Positions 1 to 8,208 of a DNA stretch of 34,540 bases are shown in pieces (positions within the stretch are counted from its first letter, which is position 1; the number at the start of each line of letters is the position of its first letter). The stretch spans positions 1 through 34,540 of the forward strand of contig JASJCP010000090.1 of assembly GCA_030065935.1 (NCBI GenBank), read 5' to 3'. The stretch is from Xenococcaceae cyanobacterium MO_167.B27. GTDB lineage: Bacteria; Cyanobacteriota; Cyanobacteriia; Cyanobacteriales; Xenococcaceae. A program made the translations under genes and the position numbers. The notes beneath the pieces were generated by a model. That model did not search any database and was not told where the DNA came from. It worked only from the letters and a program-made list of their open reading frames with translations.

Positions 1-300
1 TATTCTATTTCCCTAGTTATGTCGCCCCTGTCCCGTCAGGTATTTGTCCTTGGTCGAACATCTAGGTTGGGTAGTTCCCAATCCTGGGTCAATTCAGGTT
101 TTTACCTTGCGCCCAAAATAATTATATAGCAGCCGAAAGCCTTAGTACATAAAGATTTTGTACCAAAACGGTAAACCTATGTCCAATAACTTATCGCGCT
201 CGTTTTCTCACCGAAGGTGCGGGTCGCTCCGCACCCCATGAATGGGGTGGGAATTCCCACTCGCATTTTAAGTTGTGTTTTTTTTTGAGACGGATTTTTA
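1..300 (-). mobile_element. Possible IS200/IS605-type element remnant
   Basis: No convincing gene lies in the first 300 bases. Two overlapping hairpins can form: GGTGCGG (216-222) with CCGCACC (229-235), and CACCCCAT (232-239) with ATGGGGTG (242-249). They share bases 232-235, so they are mutually exclusive. The second hairpin followed by GGAATTCCC resembles the minus-strand right-end hairpin at 33011-33040, where a stem is followed by GATTCCC. Bases 1-130 read on the minus strand look like the leader of a tnpB-type gene that would lie left of the window, but this is from memory of such elements and is not shown here. The call is tentative. Confidence 0.3.
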
Positions 301-355
301 ATGATCAAACTTGATAATATTTATGTATCAGCGTAAGCTTTATATTTTAATAATT

Positions 356-604
356 ATGAATCTGCCAGAATTAAATACTCAAACTATAGACCGTATTATA
401 GAAATGGCGTGGGAAGACCGCACACCTTTTGACGCTATAGAATCACAATATGGATTAAAAGAAAAAGAAGTTATTGCCTTAATGAGAAGGGAAATGAAAC
501 CTTCTAGTTTTAAAATGTGGCGGAAAAGAGTCACAGGAAGAAAAACTAAACACCTTAAAAAACGAGATTTTATCGCAGGAAGATTCAAATCTCAAATGCA
601 GTAA
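356..604 (+). CDS. TIGR03643/DUF2805-family small protein
   Basis: This 82-residue protein matches my recollection of the short TIGR03643 (DUF2805) family, which is widespread in cyanobacteria and other bacteria and has no assigned function. The middle part (IDRIIEMAWEDRTPFDAIE, then LKEKEVIALMRREMKPSSF) looks like a helix-turn-helix-like helical fold, and the tail is very basic (RKRVTGRKTKHLKKRD). I chose the ATG at 356 rather than an upstream start at 311. The family starts near this Met, and the extra upstream residues are hydrophobic, AT-rich and unlike coding sequence. No clear ribosome binding site precedes either start. It stands alone, ahead of the polysaccharide genes. A nucleic-acid-binding role is only an inference from the basic tail. 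Confidence 0.8.
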   Translation: MNLPELNTQTIDRIIEMAWEDRTPFDAIESQYGLKEKEVIALMRREMKPSSFKMWRKRVTGRKTKHLKKRDFIAGRFKSQMQ

Positions 605-646
605 AACTACCCTTAGATATGCTAACTTCATCATAAAAGCTGATTC

Positions 647-841
647 TTGCTAAGGATATATAATATCCTGGGATTTAGAAATGCCAAGAATCAAGGTCTA
701 GAAAAACTCAATCTCACAGCAGTAAGCTCTTATTTTGTTAATTTTTTCTTGAATGTGTCCTTATATGTCTTAAAAAATTTTTTTGGGAGTACTTCATTTT
801 TAACTTATTACTATAACCTGCGTCACGGAGAAACTAAATGA
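647..841 (+). pseudogene. C-terminal remnant of a GT2 glycosyltransferase gene
   Basis: An open frame starts at a TTG at 647 and ends in an ATGA overlap with the next gene (stop 839-841, next ATG 838). Its last residues, FGSTSFLTYYYNLRHGETK, resemble the C-terminus of the GT2 protein encoded at 1765-2730 (IGTKLLSFYYDLRHSSN): aromatic doublet, then LRH. The catalytic N-terminal domain of such a protein is absent. The simplest reading is the 3' end of a glycosyltransferase gene whose 5' part was lost. It may still be translated as a leader coupled to the downstream gene through the ATGA overlap. The alternative is a genuine small protein, but it has no recognisable domain of its own. Confidence 0.5.
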
Positions 842-1764
842 AAGTATCTGTAATTATCATCACACATAACCGACCTTTAGAATTTCAAGCTGCCTTAAAA
901 AGCGTTTTACAACAAACTCGAAAACCAGATGAAATAATTGTTATTGATGATGGTTCAAATCCAGATTTAAAACCAAATATGGCTAATTTATCATCTGATT
1001 TTGTGCCAATTAAACTAAAACGCTTTGAAGTACCGCAAAAACCTTGTAGAGCTAGAAATAAAGGGGCAGAAATTGCTTCTGGTGATATATTAATGTTTCT
1101 GGATGATGATGATACCTGGGAGACTACAAAAATTAGGGAGCAGTTATCAGTATTTGAACAAAATCCTGATGTTGGCTTAGTGTATTCTGGTAGATTAATA
1201 GTAAGCAGCAAAAATCGCGAGAAGATTTTATACAGAATCAAACCGAAATTTGCAGGCAATCTTTATCCAGAAATTTTATCCCAAAATGTAATAGGACCAC
1301 CCTCATCTGTAGCTATAAAAAAGCTGCTTTTTACAGAAGTGGGTGGCTTCGATCCAAATATGAAAGCATATGAAGATTATGATTTATGGATAAGATGTTG
1401 CCAGAAAACAATTATTGGACATGATAATTCATGTAATGTTAGATACACTTTAACTGAAAAGCCTAATGCACAACGTAGTGGACAAATAAAGGTTCAAGTC
1501 CAAGGTAAATTGTCCTATCGACATTTAGAAGGAGTACATCAATTATTAGATAAATATCAAGAAGAAATTGAACTACAAGGAACTATTAAGGCTCGTATAA
1601 TTAGAGCAACTAGATTTTTTGCGGTCGCAAAGTCTTTAAGGCGACATGGCTTAAGACAATCTTTACCTTTTATTTGGGCTAGCTTTTGCCAGTATCCCAG
1701 TTTAAAAGTATTAGCATTGATTATGCCTCCTAGAATTATACAGTTGGTTCGAGGTTTTATCTAA
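838..1764 (+). CDS. GT2-family glycosyltransferase
   Basis: This 308-residue protein is a family 2 (GT-A fold) glycosyltransferase that would transfer a sugar from a nucleotide-sugar donor onto a growing glycan at the cytoplasmic face of the membrane. Residues 1-37 have the typical start (MKVSVIIITHNRP, then IIVIDDGS). The metal-binding acidic run FLDDDDTW lies at residues 87-94 and the putative catalytic ED pair at E179-D180 (AYEDYDLW). The basic C-terminal quarter has no clear transmembrane helix. The start codon overlaps the stop of the remnant upstream, which suggests translational coupling. Its stop (1762-1764) directly abuts the stop of the opposing gene at 1765. The donor sugar and linkage cannot be told. 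Confidence 0.93.
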   Translation: MKVSVIIITHNRPLEFQAALKSVLQQTRKPDEIIVIDDGSNPDLKPNMANLSSDFVPIKLKRFEVPQKPCRARNKGAEIASGDILMFLDDDDTWETTKIREQLSVFEQNPDVGLVYSGRLIVSSKNREKILYRIKPKFAGNLYPEILSQNVIGPPSSVAIKKLLFTEVGGFDPNMKAYEDYDLWIRCCQKTIIGHDNSCNVRYTLTEKPNAQRSGQIKVQVQGKLSYRHLEGVHQLLDKYQEEIELQGTIKARIIRATRFFAVAKSLRRHGLRQSLPFIWASFCQYPSLKVLALIMPPRIIQLVRGFI

Positions 1765-2730
1765 TTAGGGATTTGGTGGGTTACTAGAGTGACGTAAATC
1801 ATAATAGAAAGAAAGCAACTTTGTCCCTATGATAGACTTTATAATATGCTTGGTTATGGCTTTAACTAGCCATGAACTACTAAGAAATAAATTATAATAC
1901 CAGGGTAGATAATTTTTTTTGATTGCAAAATGCTCTTTACATCTAGTCCCAATAGTAGAAAATTGTTCAGAAATTCCCCCTAACTCCATATAAGCTAATA
2001 CTTCAGAAGTAAAAATAAAATTTATCTTCTGATTGTGGTAAGCACGATAAATTAAATCATAATCACCACAGATACGATAGTCAGTATTAAAATAATTCAA
2101 AAGCTTATAAGTATCTTTAGTAACAAAAGTGGCTGGATGATTAATTGGCATTCCATAATTAATTCTAGAATCTAAATCCTGTTGACTTTTAACTAATTTG
2201 AATTGAATTTTCTTACTATCATCAAATCGATACATAGCTCCAGATAATACAACATATTTATTTTGCTGTGGATGCTTTTGATAAAGTGTAGCTATAGTTT
2301 CTAAAGAATTTTCAGTATAGGTATCTCCACTATTGATAATTCCGATAATTTCTCCTTGAGCTAACTTAATTCCTTTATTCATAGCATCATAAATACCAGC
2401 ATCAGGTTCACTTACCCATGTAGTTAGATTTTTTTCATACTTTTTAATAAGCTCTACAGTCCCATCTGTAGAACCACCATCAATAATAATATATTCGTAG
2501 TTTTTATAAGATTGCTGAAGCACGGAAAGAATAGTTTTTTCTATGTATTTTTCTGCGTTATAGACCACAGTAATAACAGAAATCAGGGGGAGTTTAGGAT
2601 TTGTTTTTGAACAATTTTCTTCTGATTGTAATACTTCTTGTTTAAGAACATAGTTTAACTGTGATTCCAGACGGTTGGGGAAAGCAACATCATTTGCATT
2701 CATTCTGTCTATCCAAAACATTTGAGCCAT
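1765..2730 (-). CDS. GT2-family glycosyltransferase (WfgS/WcaA-like)
   Basis: This 321-residue protein has the GT-A start PLISVITVVYNAEKYIEKT at about residues 48-66, the IIIDGGSTDGT nucleotide-binding loop, DAGIYDAMNKGI, and INSGDTY in the position of the DxD motif. These features are typical of WcaA/WfgS-like GT2 enzymes that build exopolysaccharide or O-antigen repeat units. The first 45 residues are an unusual extension, so a later start is possible, although no good internal Met precedes the domain. The C-terminus ends in FYYDLRHSS, a motif also kept in the fragment at 647-841. The gene converges end to end with the upstream GT2 gene, with no spacer. Donor and acceptor are unknown. Confidence 0.92.
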   Translation of the reverse strand: MAQMFWIDRMNANDVAFPNRLESQLNYVLKQEVLQSEENCSKTNPKLPLISVITVVYNAEKYIEKTILSVLQQSYKNYEYIIIDGGSTDGTVELIKKYEKNLTTWVSEPDAGIYDAMNKGIKLAQGEIIGIINSGDTYTENSLETIATLYQKHPQQNKYVVLSGAMYRFDDSKKIQFKLVKSQQDLDSRINYGMPINHPATFVTKDTYKLLNYFNTDYRICGDYDLIYRAYHNQKINFIFTSEVLAYMELGGISEQFSTIGTRCKEHFAIKKNYLPWYYNLFLSSSWLVKAITKHIIKSIIGTKLLSFYYDLRHSSNPPNP

Positions 2731-2994
2731 TGCAACGTCTCTGGCTAATTTAGCCGATCATTTAGTTAAATAATAGCGATCGCCCTTGAGGTTATTTAGT
2801 CTTTTTTGGCAAAAATTCAATCTTCCTTTTTTTTTGGTATGCTACTGAATGATATGGTATTTCTCGAATCAGTGAGATAGACCCAGGGACTATGTTAAAC
2901 AATCAATAATCAACTTTTCATCAAAAACCAGGATGTTAACCTGTACCTCATCTGAATAGATATTAATACCAAATAAAATAATTTTAAACATATC

Positions 2995-4224
2995 ATGTCA
3001 CTTCTTAAAAGAAATATACTTTTATTTTTAAGCATATTGATAATTATTTTAGAATATTCTCAATTTTCTAATATTATTAGCCCAAAAATAAACTATCAGA
3101 CAAGTCTAATCACAAAATCTACCGATATCCAGATGGTGAAAAATGTGCCAGTTGAGGATAATCTTATCGCTCTGAGTACAGCGGATTTTCCCCTAGGTTG
3201 GTACGACATCATGAATAGACCCCAAACTCCAGAGGCTATTTCTCAACAAGACTTTAATATTTTAATGCCTTATGGCGGTAGCAGTTACCAAATGATAAGT
3301 ACTTATTTGGATGCTGCTGCTGCTGCTGGTGTCAAGATTATGTTACCAGTCAACCCGAACTTAGAACAAGTTAAAGCTGGGGATGTTGCCCAAATTAAAG
3401 AGAAGATTCGTAGATTTAAGAACCATCCAGCAATTTACGGCTGGTATACTGCTGATGAACCAGATCTACATGAAATTCCAGCAAAACTTTTAGTATCTGT
3501 TTACCAAGCGGTTAAAGAGGAAGACCCCACTCGACCTATTGCTATCGCTTTTAACACAAATTTATCTCGCATCAAAAAATACGCTGATGCTTATGATATT
3601 CTGATGTATGACAAATATCCTTGTCTAGAGGGATATCCAGAATTTAGTTCTAGTCCGCCTTACGTAAACATAGATTTTCTTGGTGAACGGATACCCCAAA
3701 TTGGTAACTATGCCAAGAACAACAACAAACTATTTTTTCCCATAGTTCAAGCATTTGCTAAACGTCACCGAAAACGTTTTTGTTCAGGTGCAGAAATGAA
3801 ATACCTTATTTATATGTCTCTGCTTTCTGGTGCTGATGGATTGTTTTTCTACGCATATCACAGAACTGAACAGAGTTGGCTTGACTCAACACTTCTACCC
3901 CTAACTGAAGAGTTGCATACTTATCTGCCCACAGTTAAGAATAAACCTCTATCTTGCCAAATTAAGAGCGATCAATTGACAGTTCAAAGTTGTCTTTACC
4001 AAAATCCTAACACCAAAGAGTATATTTTAATTGCTATTAATCATAGCAAAAGTAAGGTCAGAGCTAGCATTAGACTAGACCCGAAAATGTCGATTACTTC
4101 AGCTAGACTTTTGGGAGAGAATAGATATATTAGTGGGATAAGTGAGAACTTACAAGATATCTTTAGTCCTTATGGGGTACATATTTATAAGCTTTACTCA
4201 TTTTATAATTCTGATTTTTCGTAG
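2995..4224 (+). CDS. Membrane-anchored glycoside-hydrolase-like TIM-barrel protein
   Basis: This 409-residue protein begins with a hydrophobic stretch at about residues 8-21 (LLFLSILIIILEYS) that looks like an uncleaved signal anchor or signal peptide. The rest resembles (beta/alpha)8 glycoside hydrolases: GVKIMLPVNP, then a conserved-looking GWYTADEPD with E155 as candidate acid/base, then DILMYDKYPC and a late QAFAKRH segment. The C-terminal 90 residues resemble the small beta domain often found after such barrels. A role in trimming or modifying the locus glycan outside the cytoplasm is inferred from context. The family is not named with certainty, and an inactive homologue cannot be excluded. 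The last 62 bases overlap the 3' end of the opposing polymerase gene. Confidence 0.72.
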   Translation: MSLLKRNILLFLSILIIILEYSQFSNIISPKINYQTSLITKSTDIQMVKNVPVEDNLIALSTADFPLGWYDIMNRPQTPEAISQQDFNILMPYGGSSYQMISTYLDAAAAAGVKIMLPVNPNLEQVKAGDVAQIKEKIRRFKNHPAIYGWYTADEPDLHEIPAKLLVSVYQAVKEEDPTRPIAIAFNTNLSRIKKYADAYDILMYDKYPCLEGYPEFSSSPPYVNIDFLGERIPQIGNYAKNNNKLFFPIVQAFAKRHRKRFCSGAEMKYLIYMSLLSGADGLFFYAYHRTEQSWLDSTLLPLTEELHTYLPTVKNKPLSCQIKSDQLTVQSCLYQNPNTKEYILIAINHSKSKVRASIRLDPKMSITSARLLGENRYISGISENLQDIFSPYGVHIYKLYSFYNSDFS

Positions 4225-5389
4225 TACAAATAGTTATAGCCATTGAACCCAAACCAGCATAGGAACTTGCTAAATCTAAACCAACATTCAAACTCAAAAA
4301 TAAATAAAGACTTATCATTGCAAAAGCAGTCTGATAGGAAGAATGGGTTATAGCTACTTTGACTTTTTTAAAAAACAAAACAACAAAAATCAAAAAAGGT
4401 ATAAAGCCAAAAATCCCCCCAGAAATTAAAATTTCTAAAACAATGTTATGAGGAGCATAGCCAACAATAGTTTCAGAGGCATTTAAGCCATAGCCAAAAG
4501 GATTATTTGTAATTGCTTCAATTGCTGGTTGATAAAGAAGGTAGTATCTTGATTCTGTCTCTGTTTCATAAAATAAGCGGTAATAACGTTGTAAACCAGC
4601 GTCACTTAATCTCGATTGCAAATTATAAATTCCTATCAATACTATGACAGTAAATGAAACAGCAATTTTCAGGAAGTTCAAAAAATTTTTACTTTTAAAC
4701 AAAACCAAATAATTATACTTTAATAAAATAAAAATCGAGAAAATTAGCAACGAAAAAAGCAAATGTCTTCTACCCCATAAACCGGCCAAAGCAATTAAAT
4801 TAAACATCATACAGAGCCATAACACTACTTTGATTAAAATCTTATCGGTAATATTTTTGGTTAAAAATAATAGTCCTAATATAGCAAGTAAACTAGAGGC
4901 TAAAGGTGTTGCAACAATATTATAATGAATACGATTATCATAATTTGCATATGAAACACCGTAAAATATTTGATAAATAGATAATCCAGTACCCCAGATA
5001 ATTTGCCAGAAAACTATTTTAGGTAAATCTCTCTCAGTAATAAAAAAAATTAAACCAACTACAGCGATATAAACACTTATATAACGTATAAAAAGCTTAG
5101 TATCGACAACTGCTAGTGTACCAAAAATTCCATATAGTAATAGAATCGCCCAAAAGAAAGACATAATTGCCAAACATTTGATTCTAGTTTTGCTAATCAT
5201 AATTTTGGGAGTTTTCAGAAAATAAGATAGGTAAAGACCTACTATAGCTATGGCATTAACTGCTGGACTAAAATATAGTAATTTGATAGTAGGTGCATTT
5301 AAAACTAAAAAAGCCCAAAAAGAAGTGTCGAAACAAAAATTCATTACTAAATTTTTTTTTATAGGTAAAATATAGGGATTGTTGCTCAT
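4163..5389 (-). CDS. O-antigen polymerase/ligase (Wzy/WaaL-like) membrane protein
   Basis: This 408-residue protein consists almost entirely of hydrophobic helices, roughly ten to twelve. The long polar loop at about residues 255-315 carries the Wzy_C/O-antigen ligase signature: R281 (ESRYYLLYQPAIEAI), NNPFGYGLN and APHNIVLEI with H314. Such proteins polymerise lipid-linked repeat units, or ligate finished glycan, on the outer face of the inner membrane. The flippase at 8209 would supply the substrate. Membership is clear from the pattern, but polymerase and ligase cannot be told apart by sequence alone. The 3' end overlaps the convergent hydrolase-like gene by 62 bases. The gene lies 92 bases downstream of the GT4 gene on the same strand and is probably co-transcribed with it. 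Confidence 0.87.
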   Translation of the reverse strand: MSNNPYILPIKKNLVMNFCFDTSFWAFLVLNAPTIKLLYFSPAVNAIAIVGLYLSYFLKTPKIMISKTRIKCLAIMSFFWAILLLYGIFGTLAVVDTKLFIRYISVYIAVVGLIFFITERDLPKIVFWQIIWGTGLSIYQIFYGVSYANYDNRIHYNIVATPLASSLLAILGLLFLTKNITDKILIKVVLWLCMMFNLIALAGLWGRRHLLFSLLIFSIFILLKYNYLVLFKSKNFLNFLKIAVSFTVIVLIGIYNLQSRLSDAGLQRYYRLFYETETESRYYLLYQPAIEAITNNPFGYGLNASETIVGYAPHNIVLEILISGGIFGFIPFLIFVVLFFKKVKVAITHSSYQTAFAMISLYLFLSLNVGLDLASSYAGLGSMAITICTTKNQNYKMSKAYKYVPHKD

Positions 5390-5481
5390 AATATTATATT
5401 AATAATAATTAAATTTTTTACTGTGTTTTTTCTGTGTCGTAACTCATAAGAGAAAGACATAAATAATAATGTTTTAAACAA

Positions 5482-6735
5482 TCACCAATTATTTAAAATA
5501 CTTTTAAACAATTGACTATATTTTTGGGCTTTAATTTCAATAGTAAAACATTGTGCAGCTTTGTTGCTTGCTTCTTGCGCTATTTTACAGTACCTTTCTT
5601 GGTCTGCTAAAATCCATTGAATTCCTGCTGCTAAATCTTCGTCAACAAAAGCCTGAGCTAGATAACCATTTTGTTTATGCTCAATCATATCTGACATACC
5701 ACCGATATTAAATGCTACACAAGGAGTTCCACAGGCTAAAGCTTCCATCACTGTATTAGGCAAATTATCTTGAATTGAAGGGGCAACAAAGATGTCTGCT
5801 GCTGCATAAAGTAAAGCTACAGATATATCATCATAGAGTCTTCCTAGATAGTGAACTTTAAAGCTAAAATCTGGTGGATTATTAGGTTGGGAAGAGCCAA
5901 AGACAACTAGCTCCATCAGATCCTGTTTTTGAGAATACTTAAGTTTTTGCAAAGCAGGCATCAATAAATTAAATCCCTTTCTAGGATCGCTGGTCGCAGC
6001 AATTGCACCAAAAAGAATTATATATTTATCTTGTGGTAAACCTAAAATATTTTTAGCTAATTGTTTGTCGATGGGTTTATAGACTTTGGTATCTATACCA
6101 TTAGGAATTACCTCAATACGGTAGTTTTTAAATAGAGAGCTTTTTTTCGCACAATCAGCCATCCAGTGACTAGGTGCAACAATCGTAATGTTTTGATTTT
6201 TCCAGGCTTTAGCTTTACGTTGCCAAACCCATCGAGATAAGTCCCAATTGCTGCTACTATTTAGCTGGGGACAACTACCACAGGATTGAGTATAACGATC
6301 GCATTCTCCACTGTAATGACATCCCCCAGTAAAAGCCCACATATCATGGAGTGTCCACACTATGGGTTTATTGAGTTGCGCCAGAGTTTCAATTCTGAGA
6401 AACCCATCAGCTACCCAATGAAGATTAATAATATCAGGATCAAAAGATGCAATATGAGAAGGGATTTGATCTGGTAGCCATTGAAGGGACTTGTAAGGGA
6501 GAACGGGCTGACGTAATATACTAAGGGGTATTCTATCTATAAAAGGTCTAAGTCTTGCTAAACCTTTTTGCAATTTGCTAGAAGGTGCATCAACAGTGCG
6601 ATCGCCTGTAGTTTGACTTTGTACTAACATCCTAGAATCAACACCATAATCTAGTAAACCTTGGTGTAGTCGATAAGCTGCGATCGCTGCTCCTCCTCTC
6701 TTATCATAGCTGCTTAAATGTAAGACTTTCATCAA
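5482..6735 (-). CDS. GT4-family glycosyltransferase (WcaC-like)
   Basis: This 417-residue protein has a GT-B fold. It opens with MMKVLHLSSYDKRGGAAIAAYRLHQGL, the usual N-terminal glycine-rich entry of WcaC-type GT4 enzymes. It continues with IVWTLHDMWAFTGGCHY and a cysteine-rich stretch (HYSGECDRYTQSCGSCPQ) seen in this subfamily. The C-terminal donor domain contains VIPNGID, DPRKGF and the EX7E region APSIQDNLPNTVMEALACG, with the second glutamate near residue 331. It should be a retaining transferase acting on the undecaprenyl-linked repeat unit. Upstream, 74 bases separate it from the next minus-strand glycosyltransferase gene. The donor sugar is unknown. Confidence 0.94.
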   Translation of the reverse strand: MMKVLHLSSYDKRGGAAIAAYRLHQGLLDYGVDSRMLVQSQTTGDRTVDAPSSKLQKGLARLRPFIDRIPLSILRQPVLPYKSLQWLPDQIPSHIASFDPDIINLHWVADGFLRIETLAQLNKPIVWTLHDMWAFTGGCHYSGECDRYTQSCGSCPQLNSSSNWDLSRWVWQRKAKAWKNQNITIVAPSHWMADCAKKSSLFKNYRIEVIPNGIDTKVYKPIDKQLAKNILGLPQDKYIILFGAIAATSDPRKGFNLLMPALQKLKYSQKQDLMELVVFGSSQPNNPPDFSFKVHYLGRLYDDISVALLYAAADIFVAPSIQDNLPNTVMEALACGTPCVAFNIGGMSDMIEHKQNGYLAQAFVDEDLAAGIQWILADQERYCKIAQEASNKAAQCFTIEIKAQKYSQLFKSILNNW

Positions 6736-6809
6736 TTAGGTAGAGACAAATTCAGCCTGAATGCCTAATTGTACAGCAGTATAGTTAAGTTGTAGAGATA
6801 AATCTCTGT

Positions 6810-7832
6810 TCATGTATAGGGTTTTATTAGCTTTTTTACAACAAAACGCTTGATTTTCTTAATCTTCTCCTCCACAACGTATATTTTTGGTATTGAGGAA
6901 GACAAAGTAGGCATTTTTCTGATATCAAGTTCAGTATATTCTCTTATATCAGTTGTATCAGTTTGTTTTTTAAGATGAAGTAATATGATTTTAAAAATAT
7001 AGATAGGAGCCCAACTCAAATTAATGCTATTTATTCTTAATAGCCGATTAACGGTTTTCTCATAACAATAAAATGTCCTATCTGGGCTCAAGTAAACTTT
7101 TTTTATCTTCCGTCCCTTGTTTATCTTCTGTCCCAAAGGTAACTTTTCCATTTCCATATTGTGTTCCTGGCAAATGCAATCATCAAAGGTTGAATCATCA
7201 ATGATAGTGTTTAATCTAATAGAATCAATCCTTTCTTCCTGCTTGAAAATATCGTAGGCTCGCATCTCTGTGAAAGCATATGTTGGGTTTACTTCATCAA
7301 ACTCCTTTTGCTGCTTCTCCAAGTATTTTTCATTTGAAAAAAGCTCATTTATCTTTCTTATATACCCAAGCACAATGGAAGAATTGGAGACAAATCCGTT
7401 CATACACATGCCATTGCATTGTTCAGTACAATCATATGTTCTGAAGTTTGGTTCGTAGTATGTTAACGAATTCAAAATCATAGTATCTGAATCAAAGTGC
7501 CAAAAATTATCTATTTTTTGCTCTACTAAAAAATTATAGATATAGAACCATCTTTTGAATACAAAATTAACCCAATCTCTACCACCTTTTTTCCAAGCGT
7601 GGTTTTTTCCCTGTATCAGTTTATAGTTTTGATCAAATAGTTCTATCTCTTTGCCGTATTGGAAGTCGCGAAAGAAGTAATGATTTATCCCATATGCTTT
7701 TCCAATCCACTGGTTTTCTTCATCTCCCAGCAAAAAGATATCTTTGTCTGGATTGGTTATCTTGGCAGCTTCAAAAACATAGGGAAGATACTCGCTGTTT
7801 CCGTAATGACAAAATATAATTGGTGCACTCAT
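6810..7832 (-). CDS. GT-A-like glycosyltransferase-type protein
   Basis: This 340-residue soluble protein starts MSAPIIFCHYGNSEYLPYVFEAA, typical of GT-A-like proteins that read a nucleotide sugar with an N-terminal Rossmann-like half. A DxD motif is present as FDSDTM (D114, D116), preceded by a cluster of aromatics (RWFYIYNF). Cysteines at CTEQCNGMCMNGF may form part of the acceptor region. I cannot assign a CAZy family. It resembles uncharacterised proteins found in capsule loci. It is the first gene of the three-gene minus-strand run (this gene, GT4, Wzy) and is divergent from the gene fragment at 7896, with 63 bases between the starts. A role in repeat-unit assembly is inferred from context. 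Confidence 0.72.
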   Translation of the reverse strand: MSAPIIFCHYGNSEYLPYVFEAAKITNPDKDIFLLGDEENQWIGKAYGINHYFFRDFQYGKEIELFDQNYKLIQGKNHAWKKGGRDWVNFVFKRWFYIYNFLVEQKIDNFWHFDSDTMILNSLTYYEPNFRTYDCTEQCNGMCMNGFVSNSSIVLGYIRKINELFSNEKYLEKQQKEFDEVNPTYAFTEMRAYDIFKQEERIDSIRLNTIIDDSTFDDCICQEHNMEMEKLPLGQKINKGRKIKKVYLSPDRTFYCYEKTVNRLLRINSINLSWAPIYIFKIILLHLKKQTDTTDIREYTELDIRKMPTLSSSIPKIYVVEEKIKKIKRFVVKKLIKPYT

Positions 7833-7895
7833 CGAAACCCTTTTATACTACTAAAACTATTCTCATAATGATATCGTTAAACTATATGGAATATT

Positions 7896-8138
7896 ATGAA
7901 CGCTTGTAAAACAATAGAAACTCCTGTTTCCTTGCTGATTTTCCATCGACCAGATACAACCGAAACAGTATTTGAAGCCATCCGTCAAGCAAAACCGCCA
8001 AAACTTTTGGTAGTTGTAGATGGAGCAAGAAGCGATCGCCTTAATGATAAATCCATAGTTTCAGAGAAGGCTGCCCAGATTTACCTAGATTTTTTTAGGG
8101 GTTTCCCGCGCAGTTTATACGCCCTGTCTCTCCGATAA
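7896..8138 (+). pseudogene. Truncated glycosyltransferase, N-terminal fragment only
   Basis: The first 67 or so residues are the start of a GT2-like sugar transferase found in cyanobacterial polysaccharide loci: PVSLLIFHRPDTTETVFEAI, then AKPPKLLVVVDGAR. Homology stops near base 8095, where the frame runs into IS200/IS605-type sequence and ends 40 bases later. A full-length member would be around 300 residues, so about three quarters of the gene is missing. No later piece of it is seen before the flippase gene. The product is unlikely to be active. The fragment marks a deletion or insertion event at this point in the locus. Confidence 0.75.
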
Positions 8139-8190
8139 ATCGGGAGACTTCTGACAGAAGAAAGTTAAATCGAGGTTAGATCGATTTTTT
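8098..8190 (+). mobile_element. IS200/IS605-derived fragment (omega-RNA/right-end-like)
   Basis: This stretch has GGGGTTTCCC (8098-8107), GTTTATACGC (8113-8122), an imperfect hairpin around ATAAAT (about 8127-8146) and GACTTCTGACAGAAG (8146-8160). The same order occurs at 33236-33300: GGGGTTTCCCC, GTTTATACGC, a hairpin, then GTCTTCTCACGGAAG. The 10-mer is identical and the last 15-mer matches at 12 positions. Such modules lie downstream of tnpB in cyanobacterial IS200/IS605 elements. No transposase is present. The fragment truncates the glycosyltransferase frame upstream. Confidence 0.55.
8167..8190 (+). terminator. Hairpin with T-tract, terminator-like
   Basis: AAATCGA (8167-8173) pairs with TCGATTT (8181-8187) around a 7-base loop, and a run of T continues to 8190. 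It sits 19 bases before the flippase start, so it could separate flippase transcription from the broken gene upstream, or be part of the IS-derived RNA fold. Confidence 0.4.
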
Positions 8191-8208
8191 ATGGTTTTAC
8201 AAAGCTAA

